From positions 124,001-188,000 of the forward strand of contig JACKAF010000004.1 in the NCBI GenBank assembly GCA_020635235.1: a DNA stretch of 64,000 nucleotides, read 5' to 3'. Shown one piece after another: positions 31,347-39,344 of this stretch. The translations under genes and the position numbers were made by a program. The notes beneath the pieces were generated by a model. The model did not search any database. It was not told the origin of the DNA and saw only the letters and a list, made by a program, of their open reading frames with translations. The DNA is from Pseudobdellovibrionaceae bacterium. GTDB lineage: Bacteria > Bdellovibrionota > FAC87 > UBA2466 > JACKAF01. Each line of letters opens with the position of its first letter. Within the stretch, counting starts at the first letter, position 1.

Positions 31347-33591
31347 ATGCTCCGCCTCTTGGCCGAAGCCCAAAACGCTTATGGTTTTGCTGCTTCTGCT
31401 CTTGGTGGTGGGAATCCCGCGTTACCGATCCGTTTACGCAGAGGACGCGTCCGACGAGTTGGAATCGCTAATGGAAGACGGTGGCGAGGAGTACGAAGAG
31501 TATGAAGATGGTTACGCTAAGGATGGCGGTGACGATTACGAGTACTACGATGATGAAGGTGAGTTAGCCAACGGGGAAAAATACGAGGAAGAGGCGGCCG
31601 AAGGCGGCGAGAAGGCCTTGTATGAAGAAGATGAATCCCTCTACGCCGATGAAGAGGGTGCAGGCGGTGAGGATGAAGGTATAGATGAGCTTCTTGCCGA
31701 TGAGACGGAAACCGAGCTCGACGGCGAAGATCAAAAGATACGTTCCGTCGCCAACGACAAGAAAGGCAAGAGCGGCGCGGTAGAAGGCGAGGATGCGGAG
31801 ATTGATGCGCTTTTGGGAGACGACGGGGACGAATTTGCAGAAGATGAAGGTGCCGGAGAAGAAGACGCGTTTGACCAGCTGGTAGAAGCCCAAAAGGAAA
31901 AAGAGCAGGATGTTAAGGTTTATGGCGAAAACCAGTCCAAGGGAGCTGAGGAGCCCATCTCCTACGGACGTGCCGTAGTAGGCAGTCTGGATTTCAAAAT
32001 GGAGGGATCGAACTCTCGCATTGTGATGGGGTTTAATGGGAGACCGCGCTACGAGCAGGTGGATAGCCCGGAAACCAATCAGATCGTGTACCTTTTCCAG
32101 AACACCGAATCGCCAGATAAATTTCAAAGGGCCTACGATACGCGCGAGTTTCAGTCGCCGGTTGGCCTTTTTACGATGTTGCAGCTTCCGGAAGCGGCTC
32201 CCTCCACGAAGTTGATAGTTCAGCTGCGCGAGCCAAGCAAACCGCGGGTTTTCTGGGAAGGCAGCAACTTTGTCATTGAGTTTCAGCCTCCAAAAAACAA
32301 ATACCAGTCTCCCGGAGTGCCGTCCGCTTTGTCGCAGGGTGCTCTTTCCGCCCAGCTTGGTACCAACAATTATATAGAGGAGAACATCTACGCCATCGAT
32401 CGTGTTTTCACCGGGCGACCGATTGAACGGTTGGAAATCAAGGACAGTGACATCCAGGATGTCCTGCGTCTTATCGCCAAAACCAGCGGTTACAACATTG
32501 TGATTGGGGAAGACGTCAGCGGGAAAATCGGCACACTGAGTCTGAAAAACATCCCGTGGGATCAGGCCTTCACCTTAGTATTGCAGTCAAAACGCTTGGG
32601 ATATATTCGCCAGGGGAACGTGCTTCGCGTAGCTACTCTTAGCAGTCTGAAGTCTGAGAAGGATGCCGCGGTTGCCAACGAAAAGGCCAAGCTCGCGGTA
32701 CAAAGCTTGCGTACCGTCCTTATCCCGGTCAGCTATGCCGATTCAGCCGAACTTGCCGGCAAAGCCAAACCCTTTCTTACCGATCGTGGAAAAATCGACA
32801 CCGACGCGCGCACCAATACCATTATTGTGCGAGACATCAAGAGCGTGACCGAACGCGTGCAAAAACTTCTTGCGGCGCTCGACACCCAACCCCCGCGAGT
32901 TTCCATCTCCGCCAAAATTGTGGAAATGGTGGATACGTTTACGCGACAAATCGGGTTTAGCAGCTTGGGAGCTAACGGGAGCATCTCCGGTGTGAATCTG
33001 GACAATGACTTCGTTGCGGATATCCAGGGCTTCAACACCACAACCATTCGTGCGCCGCAGTTTGCTAATCTTCAGATGGATTTCCAACTGGGTCAGTTGG
33101 AAAACAAGGTTCGCATCTTGGCAAATCCTCAAGTTACCGCGGTGAACAATCAGAAGGCGACTGTTACGCAGAGTGTGACACAATTCTTACAGGAGTCGGT
33201 AACCGCAGGCGGTACGCAAACCACTACGTTTAAAGAAATTAAGGCAAACCTCTCGTTGGCTGTGACGCCCATTGTTTCTGGTGACGGTGCGGTATTCATG
33301 AAGGTGAACGTAACAAACGAAGTCCCAACGGGCCCTCCGACCGACAAACAGATCGATACGCGCCAGGTCAGCACGCAAGTGCTCGTGGCGAACGGCGACA
33401 CTGCCGTTATCGGCGGGATTTACAACAGCACGCGCACAAACGCAGTGCAAGGTATTCCCTGGTTGATGAAGATTCCTATTCTGGGTTTCTTCGTGTCCAA
33501 CCAATCAGAAGAAGAAAGCCGGAACGAAATTCTGGTCTTCTTGACCCCGAAAATTCTCAACGCGGAAGAGTCCTTCAAACGCGCGCTATAG
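31315..33591 (+). CDS. pilQ: PilQ secretin with an unusual acidic N-terminal region
   Basis: Protein of 758 residues that forms the outer-membrane channel for the pilus. The hydrophobic signal (about 22-38) is followed by about 160 residues that are extremely rich in Glu, Asp, Tyr and Gly (about 43-205). An AMIN-type beta domain comes next (about 220-325), then N0/secretin-TonB short domain (DIQDVLRLIAKTSGYNIVIG, about 380), N1, and the secretin domain (about 530-755) with the VPWLGD-like segment (GIPWLMKIPILGFFVSN). The acidic region is absent from well-known PilQ proteins. Confidence 0.93.
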   Translation: MKELFRYLRTRCSASWPKPKTLMVLLLLLLVVGIPRYRSVYAEDASDELESLMEDGGEEYEEYEDGYAKDGGDDYEYYDDEGELANGEKYEEEAAEGGEKALYEEDESLYADEEGAGGEDEGIDELLADETETELDGEDQKIRSVANDKKGKSGAVEGEDAEIDALLGDDGDEFAEDEGAGEEDAFDQLVEAQKEKEQDVKVYGENQSKGAEEPISYGRAVVGSLDFKMEGSNSRIVMGFNGRPRYEQVDSPETNQIVYLFQNTESPDKFQRAYDTREFQSPVGLFTMLQLPEAAPSTKLIVQLREPSKPRVFWEGSNFVIEFQPPKNKYQSPGVPSALSQGALSAQLGTNNYIEENIYAIDRVFTGRPIERLEIKDSDIQDVLRLIAKTSGYNIVIGEDVSGKIGTLSLKNIPWDQAFTLVLQSKRLGYIRQGNVLRVATLSSLKSEKDAAVANEKAKLAVQSLRTVLIPVSYADSAELAGKAKPFLTDRGKIDTDARTNTIIVRDIKSVTERVQKLLAALDTQPPRVSISAKIVEMVDTFTRQIGFSSLGANGSISGVNLDNDFVADIQGFNTTTIRAPQFANLQMDFQLGQLENKVRILANPQVTAVNNQKATVTQSVTQFLQESVTAGGTQTTTFKEIKANLSLAVTPIVSGDGAVFMKVNVTNEVPTGPPTDKQIDTRQVSTQVLVANGDTAVIGGIYNSTRTNAVQGIPWLMKIPILGFFVSNQSEEESRNEILVFLTPKILNAEESFKRAL

Positions 33592-33600
33592 GAGCCTCTC

Positions 33601-34020
33601 ATGGAGTGGATCTGGTTCATTCAGCTTTCAGTGAACATTTGCTTGGCCTTCGCCCTTTGGTGGGTTCATAAAAGTCACCAACAGTCAGACGAGGAGCGCG
33701 CCAAAGCAACGGCCTGCGTAAACGTGCTGCAAGCGCGCGTCGATGAGTGTGAGCAGAAGCTGCGAGCGTACGAAGCGCGAATGAAATCCCAACTTCAGCG
33801 TTTGATCTACATCTGTGAACGCGCCGAGGAAGTGATCGAACAAACTCGTGTCCCGAATATTCAACTCGCTGCTACCGTGGAACAGAAAGAGCTCGCGTCG
33901 TTTACGTTTAGCAATGAAAAAGAAATCCCCTCGCTGCAAGAAGTAGAAAGGACGCGCGAGCGCCTCACTAATGAGTCTCCGGTGGATCTTCGTACTCTTC
34001 TGAGTCACCAACTCGCCTAA
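33601..34020 (+). CDS. Membrane-anchored coiled-coil protein
   Basis: Protein of 139 residues with one N-terminal membrane segment (about 4-22), then a charged helix with coiled-coil character (about 25-80), and a C-terminal tail without clear structure. It begins nine bases after pilQ, probably as the last gene of the operon, so a part in pilus assembly is possible but not shown. No family recognised. Confidence 0.7.
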   Translation: MEWIWFIQLSVNICLAFALWWVHKSHQQSDEERAKATACVNVLQARVDECEQKLRAYEARMKSQLQRLIYICERAEEVIEQTRVPNIQLAATVEQKELASFTFSNEKEIPSLQEVERTRERLTNESPVDLRTLLSHQLA

Positions 34021-34550
34021 TTCAAACCTCTCTTTTCCGTTACAGTGAAATCCAGTTAGCTGACGCTTCATCAAAATTTTATTGAAAATAAACTTTGTTG
34101 ACCGCGTTTGTTAACACCTCTCACCATGAAAAAAATCCCCAATTCCCTTTAGGTTTCAACGTCATAGCTTGACACAGGTGCAAAAAAAATTCCTTGACAG
34201 TGGGGGTCAGTCGCCCAAGAATACGGACTGGATCATCGGCGTGTTTGACTGTCTTGGGCTCTAACAGGTTGCAAAGAAATCAAATACGCTAAACATGGGG
34301 TTGGGTTGAGAAGGCCGTGATTTCCTTCACCGGTTCTTCGTTCCATATGTCTTTACAGCGGAGCGGGGTTCAGCTCTAGGGGTGCGGTTGCAGGAGGTCT
34401 GACGCCTTCATCGAAGGTTGTCTCACGTGTAAATGTTTGCTTGTGTAGGCATTTTGATGGGGGATCTGGGAGAAGGCAATTCGGTTGCAAAATCTCTTCC
34501 ATGCTCCAATGGGGAAACTCAAATAGTCCTTACAGGTTGGGGGTAAAAAC
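34021..34550 (+). other. 530-base gap: leader and promoter region of phaR
   Basis: Two perfect TTGACA boxes lie at 34169-34174 and 34194-34199. The second is 17 bases from AAGAAT (34217-34222). A stem GCCCAAGA (34213-34220) with TCTTGGGC (34251-34258) falls at the predicted start, giving a leader of about 325 bases. A 29-codon frame, 34457-34546, ends just before phaR; it has no clear ribosome site and may be fortuitous. No c-di-GMP or other riboswitch consensus was recognised. Confidence 0.4.
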
Positions 34551-34970
34551 ATGGAGAAGGCTAAAATCATTAAAAGATATCAAAATCGTAAACTATACGA
34601 CACAGACGCAAGCTGCTATGTCACGCTCGACGAAATTGCGGAAATGATTCAGCAAGGCGAAGAAGTGACAGTCGTAGATAATCGAAATCAAAAGGATATC
34701 ACAGCGGCCACGTTGACGCAGATCATTTTTGAGAAGCAGAAACGTTCGGAAGCTCCGATTCCGATTTCGACCTTGCGTCACATCATCCAGCAGGGTGATG
34801 GTTCATTTAGTTCTTTCCTTTCCAAGTCCGGTGATGGTAATCAGCTTGACCTGATCGAGACTTTGGAATCTCAGGTCAAGGACCTGAGTGTGAAGCTGTC
34901 AGATCTTGAACAGAAGGCGGGTATGGTTCCTGGTAAGGAAGCCCACGCTGTCAAGACTGCAGAAGTCTAA
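34551..34970 (+). CDS. phaR: PhaR-like polyhydroxyalkanoate synthesis regulator
   Basis: Protein of 139 residues. The N-terminal domain (about 4-65) has KIIKRYQNRKLYDTDASCYV and the VVDNRNQKDIT segment, the hallmark of PHB/PHA accumulation regulators (PhaR/PhbF). The C-terminal third is a coiled coil. PhaR represses phasin genes and binds PHA granules in species that make them. No PHA synthase or phasin is in the window; many bacteria without PHA keep this protein. A hairpin terminator follows. Confidence 0.9.
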   Translation: MEKAKIIKRYQNRKLYDTDASCYVTLDEIAEMIQQGEEVTVVDNRNQKDITAATLTQIIFEKQKRSEAPIPISTLRHIIQQGDGSFSSFLSKSGDGNQLDLIETLESQVKDLSVKLSDLEQKAGMVPGKEAHAVKTAEV

Positions 34971-34984
34971 GCACCTTCTTTTTT

Positions 34985-35035
34985 CCGCTCCAAGCCTGCG
35001 GGCAATAGAAGGGCTTGGAGCGGAATTCAATTTTT
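34985..35035 (+). terminator. Terminator-like hairpin after phaR
   Basis: CCGCTCCAAGCC (34985-34996) pairs perfectly with GGCTTGGAGCGG (35012-35023), 12 pairs. A five-T run follows seven bases later (35031-35035), a looser arrangement than a classical terminator. Confidence 0.65.
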
Positions 35036-35174
35036 GGGATAATAAGGTAAGCTCCCCTATCGGGTTCGTGTGTGAGAATAATTCTTACCTACGCTTTCTT
35101 ATTCGGGCGCTTTCTCTTGTCGCGGTGTGCATGCCTGGCTCTGTCAGGAAGCCTAAAGCGGCAATAAGGTGCCC

Positions 35175-35191
35175 CCCTATCAAGGATAGGG
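35175..35191 (+). promoter_or_regulatory. Hairpin in the leader of the 163-residue gene
   Basis: CCCTATC-AAG-GATAGGG, seven pairs with a three-base loop, about 50 bases before the start codon at 35241. CCCCTATC also occurs at about 35056, so part of the motif is repeated. It could be an operator or a leader hairpin. Confidence 0.3.
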
Positions 35192-35240
35192 TTAAGAATT
35201 ATCCGACCACGGCCCATTGATGGGGGAGTGATTACTCACC

Positions 35241-35732
35241 ATGATGACAAGCGATAGAACCATTCGCTGGATAGAGAACCTTGCTGAGCAGGAATTGCTC
35301 ATTAAATCAGGCGAGAAATCCTCTATCGATATTTCGACGACCAAAGACGAAGTGCTCTCGGTTGAAACTGGAAATTTTGTTCAGGATCTGCTGCACCAGT
35401 TCGAGTACTTGGTCCGGCTATTCAACTCCCGAGTGGAATCCGATGGGCTTCAGATTAAGCTGGTTCGCGGATCGGATTCGGGTTCTGGTTTTTCTTTGAT
35501 ACGAAACCGGATGAAACTCACCCTCTCGGCTCCCTCACCGGGTCGCATCCAGCTTAGCTGCATGAAGATAGTGGAAGACATGCCGCCGAAGACCACAGTC
35601 ATGTTTACCGGTGTCATTGAGTCCGAGTTCGGAACCTTCCATGATGTGGAGTGGTACTTTCTGGGCGCCAAAGTAGGGGCGGAGCAAGTAGCACGTCACT
35701 ACCTCACGGAGTTTATCCAGGCGAGCCGTTAG
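35241..35732 (+). CDS. Conserved-looking cytoplasmic protein of unknown function
   Basis: Protein of 163 residues with no signal or membrane segment. It is mixed alpha/beta: helical N-terminal part (about 5-70, with FVQDLLHQFEYLVRLFNSR) and a beta-rich C-terminal part (about 75-160). No family recognised. It precedes the pilin gene of the Tad-like cluster in the same direction, with about 108 bases between. Function cannot be assigned. Confidence 0.7.
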   Translation: MMTSDRTIRWIENLAEQELLIKSGEKSSIDISTTKDEVLSVETGNFVQDLLHQFEYLVRLFNSRVESDGLQIKLVRGSDSGSGFSLIRNRMKLTLSAPSPGRIQLSCMKIVEDMPPKTTVMFTGVIESEFGTFHDVEWYFLGAKVGAEQVARHYLTEFIQASR

Positions 35733-35840
35733 GTTCGGAATCCGTTCCATTAATCCATTTCTCCTACCTCACTCCCCAAAATCTACGCACCTGCGTGTGG
35801 CATTCTTTTCGCACAAGTGAATCGTGCGGAGGAAAGCCAA

Positions 35841-36086
35841 ATGCAAAAAAGAAATAGAGGCCAAGGCCTAGTCGAGTACCTCATTCTTGTTTGTTTGCTC
35901 GCGGTGGCGACGATTGCGGTCGTCAGTGTCGTTGGACAGAATATTCGAGCGCGCTATGCCAATATCTCGGCTGCGCTACAAGGGAAAAGGGGCAGAGAGA
36001 AAATGGAGGCAGTCGAATCCGATTCCTACGAGCTGCGTGGCTTTGATGATTTCATGGAGAGCGGCAACAAACAGGGTGGTAAATGA
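35841..36086 (+). CDS. Flp-type IVb pilin-like protein
   Basis: Protein of 81 residues. After a short basic leader comes RGQGLVEYLILVCLLAVATIAVVSVVG: a G/x-VEY-type prepilin cleavage context (E at +5) with a long hydrophobic helix, as in Flp pilins. The charged C-terminal tail is longer than in most Flp pilins. The start is ATG 35841, with GGAGGAAA seven bases ahead; GTG 35817 has no such site. It overlaps the next gene (ATGA). Confidence 0.8.
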   Translation: MQKRNRGQGLVEYLILVCLLAVATIAVVSVVGQNIRARYANISAALQGKRGREKMEAVESDSYELRGFDDFMESGNKQGGK

Positions 36087-36448
36087 GATCGCGCGGGAGT
36101 CTCGTCTTGGAGGCCAGCTTTTGTTTGCTACCCACGATTTTTGTAATGGTCTTCAATCTGGAGCTAGCACGTCGCGCGGGCCTTGAGGCGAGTCTGCACT
36201 TTGGAGCCTTTGAATGGGTGCGCGCGAGGCTCTATGGCTTATCGGAGCGAGAAAGCAAGCGTAGGGTAGAACGGTTTTTCGAGACTGCCTTTGCACCGGC
36301 CTCGCCCCCTCGGCCGCTGCACTGGCGGATACGGAGAAATGCAAGTGGGAGTTGGGTAGCTACTTTGCACTACCGCTACCCGATGCTTTTGGAATGGCCG
36401 GGGAGGCACCATTTTGAGGTGAGTCGAAAATGCACGTTGTGCTGTTGA
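36083..36448 (+). CDS. TadE-like pseudopilin
   Basis: Protein of 121 residues. It opens MRSRGSLVLEASFCLLP, a short basic leader before a hydrophobic helix with the pilin-type Glu, the TadE/TadF pattern. The rest is a small basic periplasmic domain with a CTLCC end. It is inferred to be a minor pseudopilin of the Tad-like cluster. It overlaps the pilin gene at the start and the next frame by 19 bases at the end. Confidence 0.65.
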   Translation: MRSRGSLVLEASFCLLPTIFVMVFNLELARRAGLEASLHFGAFEWVRARLYGLSERESKRRVERFFETAFAPASPPRPLHWRIRRNASGSWVATLHYRYPMLLEWPGRHHFEVSRKCTLCC

Positions 36449-37005
36449 GTTTTGGCGCTCTCTTGTTTTGGTTTCCGTATGCGAGCCATGAGCTTATGAA
36501 GCGCGCCTACGCGGCAGAGAGTTTTCGGATTTCTGTGGATAATTTTGGGATTCGGCTGGGGCGGTTGGATCGGGAATTACTAAATGAAACCCGGAAAATG
36601 GGTCAAGCCTTGGACTCTATCGAAAGACTTCATCACGCAGTGCACGTTTGCGCTCAAGCCAAAGTGCCGAAGTGCCTGCTCGCGGATCAGACAATCGAGA
36701 AAACTCTCCAGGCCGAGATCTTCGCGATGAAGGCCCGAATTAAGTGGAAGTGGCTGACAAACGTGTCGCATGCGCGCCACGAACTCAAGGGTGAGGCAGT
36801 GTGCGGGCTGCGCAGAGAGGTGCAGGCACCTATTGTTTTTGAAAAGTGTAAAATCTGTGGTCTGTCGACGAGGATTATGGTGTTAGACAAAAACATCGCG
36901 AGCGTTGTGAGAATCTGTGGGAACGAAGTCAGGGCTCTTACTACGAAGGTGACTTTGGAACGTGAGGGCGATGCTTGGCAGTATGCGCTCAGTTTGGTCG
37001 AATAG
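36430..37005 (+). CDS. Exported protein in the Tad-like cluster, Cys-containing
   Basis: Protein of 191 residues with an N-terminal hydrophobic segment (about 1-16) and a mainly helical body. Seven or eight cysteines, including CKIC and CGNE, suggest disulfides or a metal site. No family recognised. It overlaps both neighbours, so it is part of the same transcript. Confidence 0.6.
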   Translation: MHVVLLSFGALLFWFPYASHELMKRAYAAESFRISVDNFGIRLGRLDRELLNETRKMGQALDSIERLHHAVHVCAQAKVPKCLLADQTIEKTLQAEIFAMKARIKWKWLTNVSHARHELKGEAVCGLRREVQAPIVFEKCKICGLSTRIMVLDKNIASVVRICGNEVRALTTKVTLEREGDAWQYALSLVE

Positions 37006-37180
37006 CGGCGCGATTGTCTTGGAGACTCTCTGGGTCATGAGTTTAGCCGTTGTCGTTGCTTGTTTTCACCTGGAGGTGATGATCCGATGGAGAGTAGAAC
37101 TCGATCATCTTCAAGAACGCCGTTTGGAGTACGATGGGAAAAGCTATCCCGAATGGGGCGAAGCTGGAGGCGACGGCTAG
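36983..37180 (+). CDS. Second TadE-like small pseudopilin
   Basis: Protein of 65 residues from ATG 36983 (frame open from GTG 36962). It opens MRSVWSNSGAIVLETLWVM and so resembles the start of the gene at 36083: short basic leader, Glu in the hydrophobic helix, then an acidic tail. It overlaps the end of the gene upstream and the start of cpaB, an unusually dense arrangement. The start codon is uncertain. Confidence 0.5.
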   Translation: MRSVWSNSGAIVLETLWVMSLAVVVACFHLEVMIRWRVELDHLQERRLEYDGKSYPEWGEAGGDG

Positions 37181-37839
37181 CGCGTCCACTTGTGCTGCTA
37201 CCCTTTTTGGTGGCCCTCTGTTTAACGGCGGCCGTTTACCCGATGCTGGCTGACTGGCTCTATCAACCCGCCGGTGTTCCCGTACGCTATTTGGTGACTC
37301 GATTCGCATTGCCGGAAGGGCATACGCTTCAGCTGGCCGACTTCAAGCTTGTAACTGAAATACACGATCCTCATGGGGCGTTCAGCGATCAAGAGTTGCA
37401 TCTAATAAAGGGGGCGCGTTTGCGGGCGCCCCTTCAGGCGAACCAGGTTTTGCGGCGGTTTCATCTACTCTTGTCTGCGAACGTTACGGGCCTTGCCCGG
37501 AGCGTTCCTCGTGGTTTCAGGGCCTACCAGATGGTGCTGTCGGAACGTGTTTTTGTGAGCGTGGGAGATTTGGTCGACGTGATTGCGGCACCGACGGCCC
37601 CACTCCCTCCAGAAGTAGTCGCCGAGTCGTTGGAGGTACTCCAGGTGCGGACAGGCAGGGAAATGAGTGTGCTGATTGTAGCGGTGCACCGCAACGAAAT
37701 TGGAAAACTGGAAATGGCCCAGCAACGCGGTAAACTAAGCATAGCGCTTCGAAACCCACAGGATCGCGTACGCGTGGCCAAAGAGCGTCAAAAGAAAAGG
37801 CATCCCCGACCAACCATTGAAGTTCTAGCTGAGGAATGA
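37087..37839 (+). CDS. cpaB: CpaB/RcpC-like Flp pilus assembly protein
   Basis: Protein of 250 residues from ATG 37087, chosen because GGAGGTGAT sits seven bases ahead. A basic N-terminus and one membrane segment (about 35-60) are followed by a SAF domain (about 65-120, VRYLVTRFALPEGHTL) and the CpaB core with GFRAYQMVLSERVFVSVGDLVDVIA, a close match to CpaB. CpaB helps Tad secretin assembly. No TadA ATPase, TadB/C or CpaC secretin is present here. Confidence 0.82.
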   Translation: MESRTRSSSRTPFGVRWEKLSRMGRSWRRRLARPLVLLPFLVALCLTAAVYPMLADWLYQPAGVPVRYLVTRFALPEGHTLQLADFKLVTEIHDPHGAFSDQELHLIKGARLRAPLQANQVLRRFHLLLSANVTGLARSVPRGFRAYQMVLSERVFVSVGDLVDVIAAPTAPLPPEVVAESLEVLQVRTGREMSVLIVAVHRNEIGKLEMAQQRGKLSIALRNPQDRVRVAKERQKKRHPRPTIEVLAEE

Positions 37840-39086
37840 GAATGAAAGCGACCGCTTGGCTGTTGATTTTCGTAACGATGGCGACACCGACTTGGGCGGT
37901 GTCATTTAGCACAGACAGCGCGCCCACTCCGGTTGGCGTGCTCCGACTAAACGAACTGGAAAGTCCGGACACCGGCTTTGCCCTTTCTAGAATTGAACGG
38001 GGCATAGAAAAATGGCTCGATCGATTGCCGATCAATGCCGCCGCGCACCCAGTCGTGGCCGTTCAGAGTGCTGGCGAGCTCCACGATGAATTGCTAGGTT
38101 TGAGGTTGAATCAACTCTGGTCGAGTTTTTACACCGAACTGGATGCCCACCCTGAGCGTGCCGAGAGACTGCTGGAAAACTTGGATGAAGCCGATGTGAC
38201 CCGCTTTCTAAAAAAGGAGTCCTCCGGCCCTTTACGTCAGCAGGCACACCTCGCCCGTGCGGCATTGGAGTGGCGCCTTGGACGTACGGGATCGGCCCAT
38301 TCTTTACTCAAAGCTGCGGTGTATGAACACCCCTTGGGACTCATTTCGCAGCTTCCTGAATGGGGTTGGGACGGAGAGCGTGCGGATTCGGCCGCATTGG
38401 AACAGGAACTTGCAAAGATCATCTCGGAAGTAAGGCGCCCGTGCCGTTTGCGTCTGAGCGCGAGTCCTGCGAAAAGCCAGGTTTTGGTGAACGGTTTTTC
38501 CGTCGCCTCCGAGAAAACACTGGGCTTTATTGCAAGGGGAAACCTTCAGGTCCGTGCCGAGGCGACAGGCTACTTGCCGCAGAGCCATTCTATTTCCTGC
38601 CGAAAGCTTGGCGTCCGGAGCGTGGAAATCAAGCTACAGAGGGCCAAACGGCCAGCCGTCACCTTGGCGAGCGTTGCCGCCGATAACGCCGTCAAAAGCA
38701 TGCTGGTTGTCACACCATCCGGTGAACGAGCAAAAATCTTCCTGTTTACGCCAGGCTTGCGCGTGGACGAAGTGCCGACCTCAAGGCCCCTTCTGCTTGC
38801 GGACTTCAAAGAGGGAGCGGGAGACGCCCTGCCGATTGCAACCGATGGTTTTACCTCACTCGTGGAAGCCCACAGGGTTGCCTGGCTGGACAGGCGGGAT
38901 CCGCTTCAGCCACCGGATGTATTTATGAACCGGCTACAAACGGAGACTGGTAGCGAGTGGTATAATGATTGGAAAGTTTGGGCGGTGGTGGGCGGAATTG
39001 TCGGCGGAGTTTTGGTAGCTTATTTTGCGACTCGACGTCCACAAGTACAGACAAACCCTGCGGGCCTAAGGATTAGCATCGACTAG
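37836..39086 (+). CDS. Exported PEGA-domain protein with a C-terminal anchor
   Basis: Protein of 416 residues with a signal peptide (about 1-22). Helical repeats possibly of TPR type occupy about 80-190. A PEGA-like beta domain occupies about 200-265 (SASPAKSQVLVNGF, then ARGNLQVRAEATGY), and a C-terminal membrane helix (WAVVGGIVGGVLVAYFATRR) anchors it. PEGA domains bind cell-surface components. It overlaps cpaB (ATGA) and looks like the last gene of the Tad-like set. Confidence 0.75.
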   Translation: MRMKATAWLLIFVTMATPTWAVSFSTDSAPTPVGVLRLNELESPDTGFALSRIERGIEKWLDRLPINAAAHPVVAVQSAGELHDELLGLRLNQLWSSFYTELDAHPERAERLLENLDEADVTRFLKKESSGPLRQQAHLARAALEWRLGRTGSAHSLLKAAVYEHPLGLISQLPEWGWDGERADSAALEQELAKIISEVRRPCRLRLSASPAKSQVLVNGFSVASEKTLGFIARGNLQVRAEATGYLPQSHSISCRKLGVRSVEIKLQRAKRPAVTLASVAADNAVKSMLVVTPSGERAKIFLFTPGLRVDEVPTSRPLLLADFKEGAGDALPIATDGFTSLVEAHRVAWLDRRDPLQPPDVFMNRLQTETGSEWYNDWKVWAVVGGIVGGVLVAYFATRRPQVQTNPAGLRISID

Positions 39087-39095
39087 AGGGCTATC

Positions 39096-39344
39096 ATGGA
39101 AAATACGAGTGGCAAGTTTCTCGTTAACTTCATCAACCAGTTTTCGCATACGGACTTGTTCTTCGGTTTTTGGTTTATTGTAACGGCCACGTTCGTGTTC
39201 TTGATGTTTCGTTTCAGGCGGCAGGGCGATCGCCGCAATTTCCGAGACACACCCTACAAAATGAAAGACATGCGTCCCCCCGGCAAGGGCCTGGTTACGC
39301 AAGACACTCCGGAAGAGCAAAAGACTAGTTTGCAAAAGCGTTAG
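39096..39344 (+). CDS. Small single-pass membrane protein
   Basis: Protein of 82 residues with one hydrophobic segment (about 20-37, FFGFWFIVTATFVFLMF) followed by a basic, then polar tail. Unknown. It starts ten bases after the PEGA gene. The 3' end overlaps the convergent radical SAM gene by 20 bases. Confidence 0.55.
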   Translation: MENTSGKFLVNFINQFSHTDLFFGFWFIVTATFVFLMFRFRRQGDRRNFRDTPYKMKDMRPPGKGLVTQDTPEEQKTSLQKR

